Positions 47,286-58,128 of a stretch of 64,000 nucleotides of DNA are shown here, piece by piece. Under the pieces are notes generated by a model. It saw only the letters and a list, made by a program, of their open reading frames with translations, had not been told where the DNA came from and did no database searches. Source of the DNA: Lumbricus rubellus (Eukaryota; Annelida; Clitellata; Crassiclitellata; Lumbricidae); contig OX243812.1 in the NCBI GenBank assembly GCA_945859605.1, positions 161,001-225,000 on the forward strand, in the 5' to 3' direction. A program made the position numbers and the translations under genes. Each line of letters opens with the position of its first letter. Position 1 is the stretch's first letter.

Positions 47286-48682
47286 CAGGGTGGCTCAAAA
47301 AAAATGTACCACCGGATAAAATGCGATAACTTCGCAACCGATTGACATTTTTCTCCGAAAATTTCCCAATATGTAGGGGAATGAATTTCCAACAATCCCT
47401 GAAAGTTTCGCTTGAAAATTTTCTTGTTTGCAAAAGATACAGCTGTTCAAACTTAAAATTTCGTTTTTTCAAAAATCCGGAGAATAAAGTTCCAATACAA
47501 TGTGATTTCATTAAGATTTTTTGCAAATTACATCATAAGAAATGATGATGATGTCCTACGACCTCACTAAGAGCTGTAAAGAAGCTGTTTATGCAGCAAA
47601 CTGTTGGTATTTAGTGATATTTAATAGATTATGGACTCAATTCGTGAATCCACTACTGAACGTCATGGGCAAAGTTTCTGCGGAAGACAAAATGGAAACT
47701 CGGACGCTGCGTGAACAGAGACTGGGACATCGCGTAATCATAGCAAAATACCCAGTGAAAAGTGGAGCCTGAGCATATTGAAGGCTGTCTGTAACCATTT
47801 TTATGTAACGAAGATCAGATGTTGGAAGCGAGGCAGGAAGTGGTCGCTTGGTCTGATGGAAAAAGTACGATTTTCAAGAAATTCGCTTGGTAATCGAAAG
47901 GGTCAAGTTTGCAAAGCACATCGTGGTTTCAGCATCAGATTTGCTGGCATGTGTCACGGCTGCCAGAAAAGACTGCATTTAATCCCATTCAGTAGGCTAA
48001 ATGTCAAACTCATCGCTGAACTCTCTTACCCAGACTCATTGAAGACCAGGTGAGCTCTAACATCTCGTTTTATTTTCCAGCAGAACAGTGCGCCTGCTTG
48101 CTCGCACGGCAAGGCTGATTATGATGACGCTACCTTATTTTTGCAATCCACTCCAGTAAATTTATTGGCAAAGGTGACTAACAACATCGCCAGACCTTAG
48201 CCCTCTTGCTTACCACGTCTGGGAAGCTATGCTACAAGACATTTCATCCCAAGCTGGAGAACATTGGCTAGCTGAAGGAAGTCCTGCTGCTAATGTGGGA
48301 TCAGTTGCCGCAGGACTCGATCAACAAGGCCATACTAAGCTTCACAAAAAGAATTCGAGCTCGTATTAAAGCAGGGAGTGGACACTCACATCATACCCCA
48401 CAATAAACTGCAAAACGTATTTCTGAGGCCGTAGTGAAAAGTGATATCATTTGACATGGAAATCAAGAATTGACGTTAATTTTTCCACGGAAATTTGAAA
48501 AAAAGAAAATCAAAGTTTAAACAGCTGTAACTTTTGCAAACATAAAAAGTTTTCGGTGAAACTTTCAGGGATTGTTGGAAATTCATTCCCTTTCAAATTG
48601 AAAAAATTTCGGAGAAAAATTGCAATCGGTTGCAAAGATATTGCATTTTATCCGGTGGTACATTTTTTTTTGAGCCACCCTG
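47286..48682 (+). mobile_element. Tc1/mariner element with ~190-bp terminal repeats and degenerate transposase
   Basis: TA|CAGGGTGGCTCAAAAAAAATG at 47286 mirrors ...CATTTTTTTTTGAGCCACCCTG|TA at 48682. The mirror extends about 190 bp inward on each side (47290-47475, 48500-48680). The TA duplication and the remains of a DDE transposase identify the group. Confidence 0.9.
47640..48410 (+). pseudogene. Broken Tc1/mariner transposase
   Basis: With frame shifts, recognisable pieces occur in order: FQQNSAPAC at about 48077 (the FQQDxAPxH motif with the catalytic Asp changed to Asn), PLAYHVWEAMLQDI at 48203 (the NPLDYxVWG motif), then LMWDQLPQDSINKAILSFTK and RIRARIKAGSGH at 48293-48390 (the C-terminus, usually ending NGGHFEH). 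Stops and indels separate them, so it is inactive. Confidence 0.8.
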
Positions 48683-49124
48683 TACAAAACTACTCAGTGG
48701 TGACCAGCTAGACTTAGTAAGGGTATAGAACTATTATCAATGCAGACATGAACTGTAGGCAATAATGCTGATATTGTTTTAGGGGTCTTTGTTATGGCAG
48801 AGTATACGTGAACAACTTGCTGATCATACGAATTCATATAGTGATGCCTGAGGAATAATTATTCATTAGTGGTACGAATGAAATTTAAAGTAGCCTATGT
48901 CAGATCTATATCAACCGAAACATCCGTAGGTAAATGACCAATTGTGGCAGGTTTTTTTAAAAAGTGCAGTTGCACACAAACTGGGCAGCTCTAAATGGAT
49001 TTGTGCAGTTGTAAAAGCACTTCTGTACGGTAGCAAGAAAGGCCATTGCGTCCGATTGGAAGTAATTTACCATGGATAATGGGAAAGGAAAGAATAAGAT
49101 AAGATAAGCATATTCTTTAATTCA

Positions 49125-49965
49125 CCAATAATTGAAGGGCTTGGAGCAATAACAAGGTATGTCGATATACCGTATGCCTGCGTGTCCGGAAGACAGTAAT
49201 CTATCTACCCTGTCAATTTTGCAGAGATCTGAATATTTTTGAGCGTCATTTCGCAAAACAACCTTATGTCGACATAATATGTTATTGTTCCCCCGGTAGA
49301 TTTCGTCCATATCTCTACTGCAATATCCCGGTATGATGACATACATTGTCTTGTTTCCTTTTAAACTTGTATTAAAGCCGATGCAATAATGAGGTTGGTT
49401 GACATAACTTACCTTCTGCGTGCTAAATCATGCACAATTCTATAACAGTTAACTGTGTAACAGAAACAGTTTGGTGCAATAACAAGGTATGTCGACTTAT
49501 ACCATATAATAATATTACGGTATTGCATCACGAATATTCAGTCATTAGTATTATTTCTGGTGCAATAACAGGTTATGTTGACAAAGTGTTTTCTATCACC
49601 TGCAGTACTACACATATTATGGTATTGCAGGTGCTAGAAAACACTTTGTCGACATAACCTGTTATTGCACCAGAAATGATACTGATGACTGAATGTTCGT
49701 GATGCAATAACCAGATATGAAGCAAAATGTATAAAAAATAATAATAATTTTATCTTTCGCATTGAATAATGTACCAATTTGGCTAAAGACAATTTTGAGG
49801 TACATATTGCTAAAATAAGGTTGTTGATACGTTGTCAAATGGCTTAGATAGGCCTACAGCAGTTTAAATAGGTAAATCTTTGAAGTCGATATCCCAACAT
49901 TCATGATTTTCGATATACCGGGATTATACCAGGTACCTTGTTATTGCTCCAAGTCCTTCAATTGC
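49125..49965. mobile_element. Inverted-repeat element with a central hairpin
   Basis: GAAGGGCTTGGAGCAATAAC at about 49133 pairs with its complement near 49940-49965 (GTTATTGCTCCAAGTCCTTC). Internal words GGTGCAATAACAAGGTATGTCGA recur. No coding sequence. The central part forms the hairpin listed separately. Confidence 0.65.
49523..49707. repeat. Near-perfect palindrome, 82-bp arms with ~21-bp loop
   Basis: The left arm, 49523-49604 (TTGCATCACGAATATTCAGT ... TCACCTGCA), and the right arm, 49626-49707 (TGCAGGTGCTAGAAAACACT ... CGTGATGCAA), are complementary with only a few mismatches. The loop is GTACTACACATATTATGGTAT-like. Confidence 0.85.
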
Positions 49966-50680
49966 CAAACGCATTTTGGTTTACAGACATGGTAGCCTAC
50001 AATAAAATGAAATATAGTTACATTAATATACATAACGAAGTAAAGGAGTCCAGTTAATTTCCATGTTTTCAGAAGAATTTATTAGCTTAATGTTGAAAGT
50101 CCGTGAAGTAGATTTCAAAAAACATTATTAGCACTTGATTCCGTTTTACGTCCAGTTAAAAACAGCATGGCCTGAAAAACGCTATAGGGAGTATAATAGG
50201 ATCAACAGTAACGATACCATGAATCCATGATGACGCGGTCCGAGTGAAGACTAGAGATCCAGAATGAAAATTAACCATTTTTAAAAAGTAAATGCAACTT
50301 TAGATCTGCGGCTACCGTACTTTACACTCTTGAACAGCAACTTATAACGAAACCCTACAATCCATTGCATTGGCCACATTATGAAAAGGAACGGCAAAAA
50401 ATACACGAGGCAGTCAACACGTGGCGCCATGATACGATGTAAGGGGTTGTGCAGTTCTAAAAATTCCTTTAAAACAGTCCTGAATTGTGGAATCAAATGT
50501 GATGTTGGCCCACAGCTGCGGTCGCTCGTGTAGTGCAATGGACCGAAACGAGAGAATTAAGTCTTTTGTTTGATTCATCAGCAGAACGGTCAATTATTAT
50601 TATTACTGACCATCAAATACTGCGCATCGAAGTAAACAGAAGATGGATTAACATTGGTGGTTTAGAGCTGGATTTAGATC
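49966..50680. other. Intron sequence, no feature recognised
   Basis: No classifiable content. Confidence 0.5.
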
Positions 50681-50684
50681 CGAT

Positions 50685-52132
50685 TTCCATCTATCATGGC
50701 GATAGCATCGTCATCTGTCATCTGGCATCCATCTATGGCGATAGCATCGTCATCTGTCATCTGCCATCCATCTATGGTGATAGCATCGTTATCTGTCATC
50801 TACCATCCATCTATGGTGATAGCATCGTCATCTGCCACCCATCCATCTATGGTGATAGCATCGTCATCTGTCATCTGCCATCCATCTATGGCGATAGCAT
50901 CGTCATCTGTCATCTGACATCCATCTATGGTGATAGCATCGTCATCTGCCACCCATCCATCTATGGTGATAGCATCGTCATCTGTCATTTGCCATCCATC
51001 TATGGTGATAGCAACGTCATCTGTCATCTGACATCCATCTATGGTGATAGCATCGTCATCTGTCATCTGCCATCCATCTATGGCGATAGCATCGTCATCT
51101 GTCATCTGACATCCATCTATGGCGATAGCATCGTCATCTGTCATCTGCCATCCATCTATGGTGATAGCATCGTCATCTGCCACCCATCCATCTATGGTGA
51201 TAGCATCGTCATCTGTCATTTGCCATCCATCTATGGCGAAAGCATCGTCATCTGTCATCTGACATCCATCTATGGTGATAGCATCGTCATCTGTCATCTG
51301 ACATCCATCTATGGTGATAGCATCGTCATCTGTCATTTGCCATCCATCTATGGTGATAGCATCGTCATCTGTCATCTGACATCCATCTATGGTGATAGCA
51401 TCGTCATCTGTGATTTGCCATCCATCTATGGTGATAGCATCGTCATCTGTCATCTGACATCCATCTATGGCGATAGCATCGTCATCTGTCATCTGCCATC
51501 CATCTCAGGTGATAGCATCGTCATCTGTCATCTGACATCCATCTATGGCGATAGCATCGTCATCTGTCATCTGCCATCCATTTATGGTGGTAGCATCGTC
51601 ATCTGTCATCCGCCATCCATCAATGGCGATAGCATCGTCATCTGTCATCTACCATTCATCTATGGCGATATCATCGTCATCTGTCATCCGCCATCCATCA
51701 ATGGCGATAGCATCGTCATCTGTCATCTGACATCCATCTACACGTATGGTGAAAGCATCGTCATCTGTCATGTGCCATCCATCTATGGTGATAGCATCGT
51801 CATCTGTCATCTGACATCCATCTATGGCGATAGCATCGTCATCTGTCATCTGCCATCCATCTATGGTGGTAGCATCGTCATCTGTCATCTGACATCCATC
51901 TATGGCGATAGCATCGTCATCTGTCATCTGCCATCCATCTATGGTGATATCATCGTCATCTGTCATCCGCCATCCATCAATGGCGATAGCATCGTCATCT
52001 GTCATCTGCCATCCATCTATGGTGATATCATCGTCATCTGTCATCCGCCATCCATCAATGGCGATAGCATCGTCATCTGTCATCTGCCATCCATCTATGG
52101 TGATATCATCGTCATCTGTCATCTGCCATCTT
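50685..52132. repeat. 39-bp minisatellite, about 37 copies, next to exon C
   Basis: Units read ATCTATGGTGATAGCATCGT then CATCTGTCATCTGCCATCC, mostly 39 bp with 36-bp variants that lose three bases. Two unit types (ending CTGACATCC and CTGCCATCC) tend to alternate, giving a 78-bp higher-order period in places. Length in multiples of three leaves both strands open, giving a spurious 648-residue frame on the + strand. Confidence 0.95.
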
Positions 52133-52282
52133 CACACGAAGCAGAAGTTGACGTTTCATGTGCAGCTGCGCCAGTGACCAGTCATCTAACTCATTGTTTT
52201 CCTCTTACTTATTGTTTTCTTTTGACTTATTGTTTTCCTCTGACTTATAATAATATTGTCTTCCGTTGTTTTCCGTTTGCAG

Positions 52283-52397
52283 TATCGTTAGTCGTCATCA
52301 TGTTCGAGTTGACTGGAGGTCTCGAGTACATCGTTCCTCTGATGGCTGCTGCGATGACGGCCAAATGGGTCGGCGATTTTCTTCACAAAGACGGAAT
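52283..52397 (+). CDS. CLCN3/4/5-like: CLC exon C: helices Q-R with the chloride-coordinating Tyr region
   Basis: The acceptor is ccgtttgcag and the donor gtatcc. It encodes (V)[17 protein letters not shown], then [20 protein letters not shown]. In the family, the tyrosine that follows FELTGGLE at the start of helix R is the residue that coordinates the central chloride (equivalent to Tyr445 of the E. coli protein); it is present. The exon follows directly on a 39-bp minisatellite of about 37 copies in the upstream intron, whose open frame runs into this exon in frame. The exon end was set by phase: AT joins T of the next exon to give Ile. Confidence 0.95.
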
Positions 52398-52781
52398 GTA
52401 TCCTTTGATAACGACGACAGTTCCTATCTCCATGTATAACAGCATACATGCGAATTTCTCTGTAAGTTATATGATATAATTTAGAGATTTTGATGATGTG
52501 CCGCGTCAACACAAAGCAGCAGCGTTTGCTTCAGTTGCTGAAGATTACTGATACATAATAATAATAATATTATGAAATGTAAAGGAATCGTTTCTGTCTT
52601 TAAACATCCCTCTCTTGAGTCTTGACCAAATAATGTAATAGATGCTTTAGACTGAAGTCTTCACTATAATAATATTTTTCTCACATGCATGCAGAAGATG
52701 AGATGAGATGAGATGGCTGCAGCGGATCTTCATGCAATTGATGCACGGGGGGGAAAGGACTTTAGACAACAAAAACAACAG

Positions 52782-52784
<3 letters not shown>

Positions 52785-52834
<50 letters not shown>

Positions 52835-52998
52835 TAATAATAATAATAATAATAATAATAATTTCAACTATGTCGCTTTTAGGGGTAGCCTACTTTCTCC
52901 AACTGGGACCTTGACGATTAGGGTCCATTCCAGACAATTTGTATTTATCGAGAGTGTTGAAGTCCCCGAGGGATCATGTTTACCTCGGGGCAAAAATT

Positions 52999-53060
<62 letters not shown>
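52785..53060. repeat. (AAT)n blocks flanking a retroposon fragment
   Basis: AAT runs at 52780-52862 and 53000-53055 surround an ~85-bp fragment (52917-53003) with CCCGAGGGATCATGTTTACC and TCGGGGCAAAAATT. The same fragment occurs reversed at 60230-60340 with an ATTATT tail, so it is the 3' end of a retroposon with an AAT-type tail. Confidence 0.75.
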
Positions 53061-53221
53061 GTAATAATAATAATATTGTATTCGTCTGTTTCGTTATAGC
53101 CTAGTTGGTGGCAGCTGATTTTGCTACGGAACAAACACGCACGACTGTTTCAAGAATAGTTATTTAATAGAACTCGCATGACGTCGCGTCGGGCGCTTTA
53201 TGTAGCTCACGTTTTGCGGAT

Positions 53222-54244
53222 CAGGGCCGTGTTTAACATAGGTCCATTCGGTGCGGTGCACCGAATGCCCCTGAGTCGAGAGTTTTATTGCTAGTGGCCA
53301 AATGCCTTTTGCGAGTCTCAGTGTTACCTAAACCTTTTGTAAAATCAGTAATTGTAAGAAACCAATTAATTTCACTAAGTATACTGACGTTGCGTGCTTG
53401 CTTACTGACCCGTTACAGCCGACAAACCACGTAGGCTAGCATATCGAACAGCAGGTTTTTTTGTAAAATAAATAATTTTTAAAGATCAGGTTTGTTTCAG
53501 CATATAAAGTGTTAACGGGCTCTATGAAGTCTTTTATGCCTACTCTTAATCTCAAAACAGTCAGGCCAGTTACTTTGGGCCTTCTAGTAGCCTACTACTC
53601 TTTATTAAGTATTTGGGTATGACCAGGGAGAAATCATAAGCATAGGCGTTGGTGACTGAGGTCCAGAGGGGCAAATTCCCCCCAAATTTTGGGCGTCTGA
53701 TTTTTCGGGCAAGCAGACCCGAAAAAATAAAACAAAGTTTAACCAAATTTTCGGACAAACGTACCGGATGACTAAACAGAAAGGTCGTCAGAATTTTCGG
53801 GCAAAAAGTAACGTGAAATTTCAGAAGATTTTGGTCGGATGATCGAAAAAAGATGGTCGTCAGAATTTTCGGGCAAACGTTACGGAAATTTTTCTTAAGA
53901 TTTGGGCCGGGTGAAAAAAATTGGGAGGGGGCAAAAGTCTCATTGTTGCCTCCCCCCACTGCAGGAATGTCGCCTACGCTTATGATCATTAGTGGAATAT
54001 GAAGAAAAACTTCTTGACTCAGCGAACAGGTCATACAGAGAGTAAAAGTGCAGCTACCATATTAGCCCTATAATAGGACGATATAAATTTCTTTACGGTA
54101 TGATAATACATGTAATTATTATAGGCTATTATACTTATTTACACATGGCCGTAGATTATGGCAAACCAACGGCCGCTCGAACGACACTATGCCCCTGCGG
54201 TCACATTTTGCACCGACACTCGATGAACCTTAAACACGGCCCTG
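53222..54244. mobile_element. hAT-type element (CAGGGCCGTGTTTAA) with 8-bp target duplication
   Basis: Left end CAGGGCCGTGTTTAACATAG and (reversed) right end CAGGGCCGTGTTTAAGGTTC are flanked by TTGCGGAT (53214-53221, 54245-54252). A second MITE (53645-53985) is nested inside. No transposase frame seen. Confidence 0.9.
53645..53985. mobile_element. CATAGGCG-type MITE, nested and degraded
   Basis: Ends CATAGGCGTTGG and (reversed) CATAAGCGTAGGCG, with the interior words TTTTCGGGCAAGCAGACCCG and GTCGTCAGAATTTTCGGGCA shared with the complete copy at 63304-63663. Confidence 0.75.
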
Positions 54245-54317
54245 TTGCGGATGATCGTTTGTGCTTAGTAGGTGGTTGCAATGATCGAGTCACACTTATG
54301 CTTAGCAATTGACGCAG

Positions 54318-54413
54318 TTATGATGCACATATTCATCTGAATGGCTATCCGTACCTCGACTCAAAGGCGGAATTTGCTCACACGACTCTTGCGGCTGATG
54401 TCATGAGACCGCG
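54318..54413 (+). CDS. CLCN3/4/5-like: CLC exon D: entry into the cytosolic domain and start of CBS1
   Basis: The acceptor is gacgcag and the donor gttagt. It encodes (I)[19 protein letters not shown] followed by [12 protein letters not shown] and two bases of Arg, matching the [12 protein letters not shown]...DVMRP stretch of CLC-3/4/5 that links helix R to CBS1. Only about 75 bp separate the exon from the end of a hAT-type element at 54244. Confidence 0.95.
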
Positions 54414-54646
54414 GTTAGTGTCTAATATTAATTGTTTAACTATAAACTTCCAACAAAGCTTAATCAAGACTGCCAAGTTTCCTAATTATTATTTATTAAT
54501 ATATATTGCCAAAGAAACAAAAATGAATACGAGAACAAACAGTCATCAGAAGTCATGAACATAGTATGAAAACTTGTAGCACTTATGATGTCACCCAACT
54601 TTATCAAATAGAGAAAAGTCAGATTGTCTTAGATTAAAATCGTTAA

Positions 54647-55617
54647 CCCTCGGGCTACCAGGGGGGTCATCCACCCCCCAGGTTTTCCTAAATCAAACTT
54701 GTTTCGTTTGGAAATAATATTTTGACGTTTTGTTTTAGGTAGCTGTAGAGGATTCATTTGCACACATTTTGAGCTAAAATGTGTGATGATATACCATACC
54801 ATTCAAACGTTATACCCGATATACCCGAGGCACCAGGGAGGGGTGGATAACACCCCCTCCTTAGATTATTGGCTGTATCTTATCCGTCATTTGAGATGAA
54901 GAGACACAAATTATACCATTCTGTAGAGGGAATGTGGTGCTACATTTCAATGCTCACTGAGTGTTCTTGTGACAACCGGAAGTGATCAAAATAAATTAAA
55001 ATATATAAAAAGGTGTTTTATTTTCATAACATTTTCATGTTTTTCCTATTAAAAATTATTCATAATTTATTTTTCAAGAGAAATAAATTATGTCATTCTA
55101 TAGAGAGCAAGTAGGGCTATTTTTTATACTAATTAATTTGACATTTTATGACCGGAAGTGCTCAAAATAAATTTAAATGTGTGAAAATGTTGGGTTTTTT
55201 TTACAACGCAAACCGATAAGTCTGCGTAAACGTTTTTCAGCATGTTTTACATGTTTTTTTAAAATTGTAACTAAAACTAACTTATTACTAGTTTTTATAG
55301 TTGAACATTGGACTTTATTATATGTAAACTATTATTTTATAAATAAATTATGTTGAAAACACACAGAATCTAATATTTTGCGTGTGCGAAAGTATACATT
55401 TTGTGGAATCGACGGGTGCCTACGGAAAAAAAATTCATATTTCCGAGGCGCTTTCATATATTTTAAACCTAAATACACCATTTTGTGCAGAAATGAATGC
55501 TGGATCCATTGAATTATTACAAGTTATGATATCTCAAACCAAACCCAAAATCCAGGTGGGGTGGTAACCACCACCCCTTGGTAGTCAGTGTTACAAAAAA
55601 GCTTGGTAGCCCGAGGG
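54647..55617. mobile_element. piggyBac-like TTAA MITE
   Basis: TTAA|CCCTCGGGCTACCAGG at 54643 mirrors TTGGTAGCCCGAGGG|TTAA ending at 55621. Terminal repeats are about 16 bp, followed inward by GGGGGGTCATCCACCCCCC and GGTGGGGTGGTAACCACCACCCC hairpins. The interior is AT-rich with no transposase. Confidence 0.88.
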
Positions 55618-55792
55618 TTAATACCTTGACAAGTTAGAGCAGGTGCTGATAACTGAGAAAGTTGGAATTCAAATCGCAAGCATAAAATAAATAAAATTGT
55701 TGTTCAATCTAAAGCACATGTTACATAATAATTATTTGTCCAATCATTCATTCGCCGCCTTCGTCTGATGCAGACCTTAATCTGTTCTCTTG

Positions 55793-55860
55793 TGTGTCTG
55801 TGTGTGTGTGTCTGTGTGTGTGTCTGTGTGTGTGTGTGTGTCTGTGTGTGTCTGTGTGTC
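55793..55860. repeat. (TG)n microsatellite abutting the exon E acceptor
   Basis: TGTGTG with TCTG interruptions ends within five bases of the AG that precedes exon E, taking the place of a normal polypyrimidine tract. Confidence 0.9.
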
Positions 55861-55864
55861 TCAG

Positions 55865-55923
55865 TAGTCAGGACCAAACGCTGTCGGTTATTACACAGGA
55901 CTCGATGACAATCAGCGAAATAG
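55865..55923 (+). CDS. CLCN3/4/5-like: CLC exon E: CBS1, first part
   Basis: This 59-nt exon has acceptor tgtctcag and donor gtgaga. It encodes (R)SQDQTLSVITQDSMTISEI, matching the family stretch PLSVLTQDSMTVEDV. The polypyrimidine region is replaced by a (TG)n tract with TCTG interruptions (55793-55860) that abuts the acceptor, so repeat length could affect splicing of this very short exon. The residue block before SQDQ is shorter than RRGEPP in vertebrate paralogues. Confidence 0.93.
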
Positions 55924-56199
55924 GTGAGATTAACCTTTTTTCTCGTTATAATAATATTGATTAATCGATAGAAATGAATGAAAGTAGAGATAGCGAAGCA
56001 TTTCGATGCTTCATGACATTGTATGATAATTATTATCTGATCTGATCAAAGAAAGATCGAAAGTCTTTAGAACCAGATATTACGAGGAACAATTTAGATC
56101 TACTGAGTGGACTGTCATCCGTTTTCGTTTGTTTCACATTTAGCAATTAGGTTAAATCGACTGTTGTTACGAACAGCTTAGTCTGCAGATGTGTATAAT

Positions 56200-56380
56200 T
56201 GACAATTTTCGTAGTGTTATGAATATCTTCATTTGAGACAATTTTCGTAGTGTTATGAATATCTTCATTTGAGACAATTTTCGTAGTGTTATGAATATCT
56301 TCATTTGAGACAATTTTCGTAGTGTTATGAATATCTTCCTTTGAGACAATTTTCGTAGTGTTATGAATATCTTCCTTTGA
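56200..56380. repeat. 36-bp minisatellite, five copies, 70 bp before exon F
   Basis: The unit begins GACAATTTTCGTAGTGTTAT and ends GAATATCTTCATTTGA. The last two copies carry CTTCCTTTGA. Frames through it are artefacts. Confidence 0.95.
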
Positions 56381-56448
56381 ACGTCATGAGTCATGAGTCA
56401 TGAGTAGTCTGCAGTCGTTGAGTGGATCGTCTATGCTGTGCTTTGTAG

Positions 56449-56556
56449 AGAATCTGCTTCGAGAGACAGATCATAATGGCTTTCCAGTCATCGTCTCCAG
56501 TGAATCTCAGTTTCTCGTCGGATTCACTCTAAGACGTGATCTCATCATTGCCATTA
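56449..56556 (+). CDS. CLCN3/4/5-like: CLC exon F: CBS1, second part
   Basis: The acceptor is gctttgtag and the donor gtaagt. It encodes (E)[19 protein letters not shown], then [16 protein letters not shown], matching ETDYNGFPVVVS...LIGFAQRRELILAI. In the family, the CBS1/CBS2 cleft binds adenine nucleotides. A 36-bp tandem repeat ends 70 bp before the exon and a GAT microsatellite starts about 145 bp after it. Confidence 0.95.
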
Positions 56557-56702
56557 GTAAGTACTTCACACATCCTGCATGTGTCACTTGAGAGATAATT
56601 AGGATATGTGATGACTGTAATCTGGGAGTTGCTCTAACGCCATTATCTGGTGCAACACATGTGAAGGAATTAATCCTCCAAAGCGAAGACATTCATTTGA
56701 CA

Positions 56703-56726
56703 GATGATGATGATGATGATGATAAA

Positions 56727-56779
<53 letters not shown>

Positions 56780-56780
56780 C

Positions 56781-56815
<35 letters not shown>

Positions 56816-56850
56816 CGAAGACGACGACGACGACGATGATGATGATGAGG
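56703..56850. repeat. (GAT)n/(GAC)n microsatellite after exon F
   Basis: About 45 GAT units with a GAC/GAA-rich end. Produces a poly-Asp open frame that is not a gene. Confidence 0.95.
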
Positions 56851-56962
56851 ACGTGGCCGCCATTAGAGGGACTTTCTCTTCAAACCCTGAAGACGAAGCC
56901 TGACAATTCTGGACTAGTATTTAAAACAAATAATGATAATTATAATTATAATAAAATTGTTA

Positions 56963-56989
56963 TTGGGTTAGGGTTAGGGTTAGGGTTAA
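56963..56989. repeat. Short interstitial TTAGGG run
   Basis: GGGTTAGGGTTAGGGTTAGG, about four telomere-type units within AT-rich intron sequence. Most metazoans use TTAGGG at telomeres. The sequence from 56990 to 58128 has AT-rich microsatellite patches and is otherwise unremarkable. Confidence 0.8.
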
Positions 56990-58128
56990 TAATAATTATT
57001 ATAATAATAATGATAATAATAACAATAACAAAATTAATAATAATAGTAATAAAAATAAAAAAATAAAAAATAATAATGATAATAATAATAATCATAATGG
57101 AACAAGGGGCCTAGACTTTATCTCAGAATTGGGTCACCGTCTTACACAGGCTACCGGAGAACTCCGAGAATGAAGCTTTTTATTCTAACGTATTTCCATG
57201 ATAATATTAACGCGGTGGCGTTCACAGGTTCCTTTATTATTAAGCCCTTAACTGACATGGATGAGAGTGGTTGGTCTCACTCAAATTGATTTGTTCTCTT
57301 TGGAAGTTTTATTGAAGAGAATAAATATGTGTTTATATACATGTGTAAAAAGAAATAACAATAACGATGACAATAATAATAATAATCATCTTTGTTAGAT
57401 AGCCTATTTGAAACTGGTATGAACCAAAGTGATTAGCCTACAAGTGTTACAATATGAACCGATGTCCACAAGTTAGGCCTGCTACAGAATTTAACTGTAC
57501 GACTCGGTAGTCATGTAAGGCGCCATAATATCTCTTGGCGTGGCCAACTAGCGAATGAAAGGTTGAGCTGCCGAACTTCTGGGAGGATAACGGGAATCGA
57601 CCCCGCGCTATCCATGCTACACTTCTGCTCTTCTTGCACAAAGCCCCCTCCCCATTTTAATTGGTAAACTATGAGTCTTGTCTTATAGTGAATCATCTGT
57701 TAATAATTATGGGATGCCAGTGTAATAGTGTTTAAAATGACGCTAATGTGTTGAAAAGGGTGTTCATTCGGGTAACCCTAGCCAAAGAGATCTGAAGCAG
57801 ATCTGTAAATTATTTCTTCACATAATAATTATAACCTAATGATCTGTGCGGTTTGATTCTGGAAACATATCGTGTGTGAAAGTGATTAGATTCACAAAGA
57901 CCTTGGATGTACTTTAGGAAAACTATTCCTAGATCAAAGTATGATCCAATTCATGGCATTTACATGTAGGTCGAGAGTTAGAAGGTAGAAGATTATGTGT
58001 CAGGGTAAGAGTGGTTTAAAACGTTTACAGGGTGTTCTAACCTGCAGTTCATTTACACGTAGAAAGCCAGTAGGTGACACTCTTTGATCTGCTCATAAGT
58101 CTTTTGCTATTCTTGTCTAAATTTTCAG

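Noticed and set aside
50533..52479. A 648-residue open frame of [13 protein letters not shown] repeats, with a long open frame also on the other strand
   Set aside because: It is a 39-bp minisatellite whose length in multiples of three avoids stops. Only the last part (52283-52397) is coding, as CLC exon C.
56963..56989. TTAGGG repeats as a chromosome end
   Set aside because: Only about four units, inside an intron between coding exons.
56661..57066. Poly-Asp and poly-Met open frames
   Set aside because: Frames of a GAT microsatellite after exon F.
57560..57640. B-box-like GGTCGATTCCCG on the minus strand as a tRNA or SINE
   Set aside because: The nearest A-box-like sequence is only about 10 bases away, and no body shared with the other SINEs was seen.
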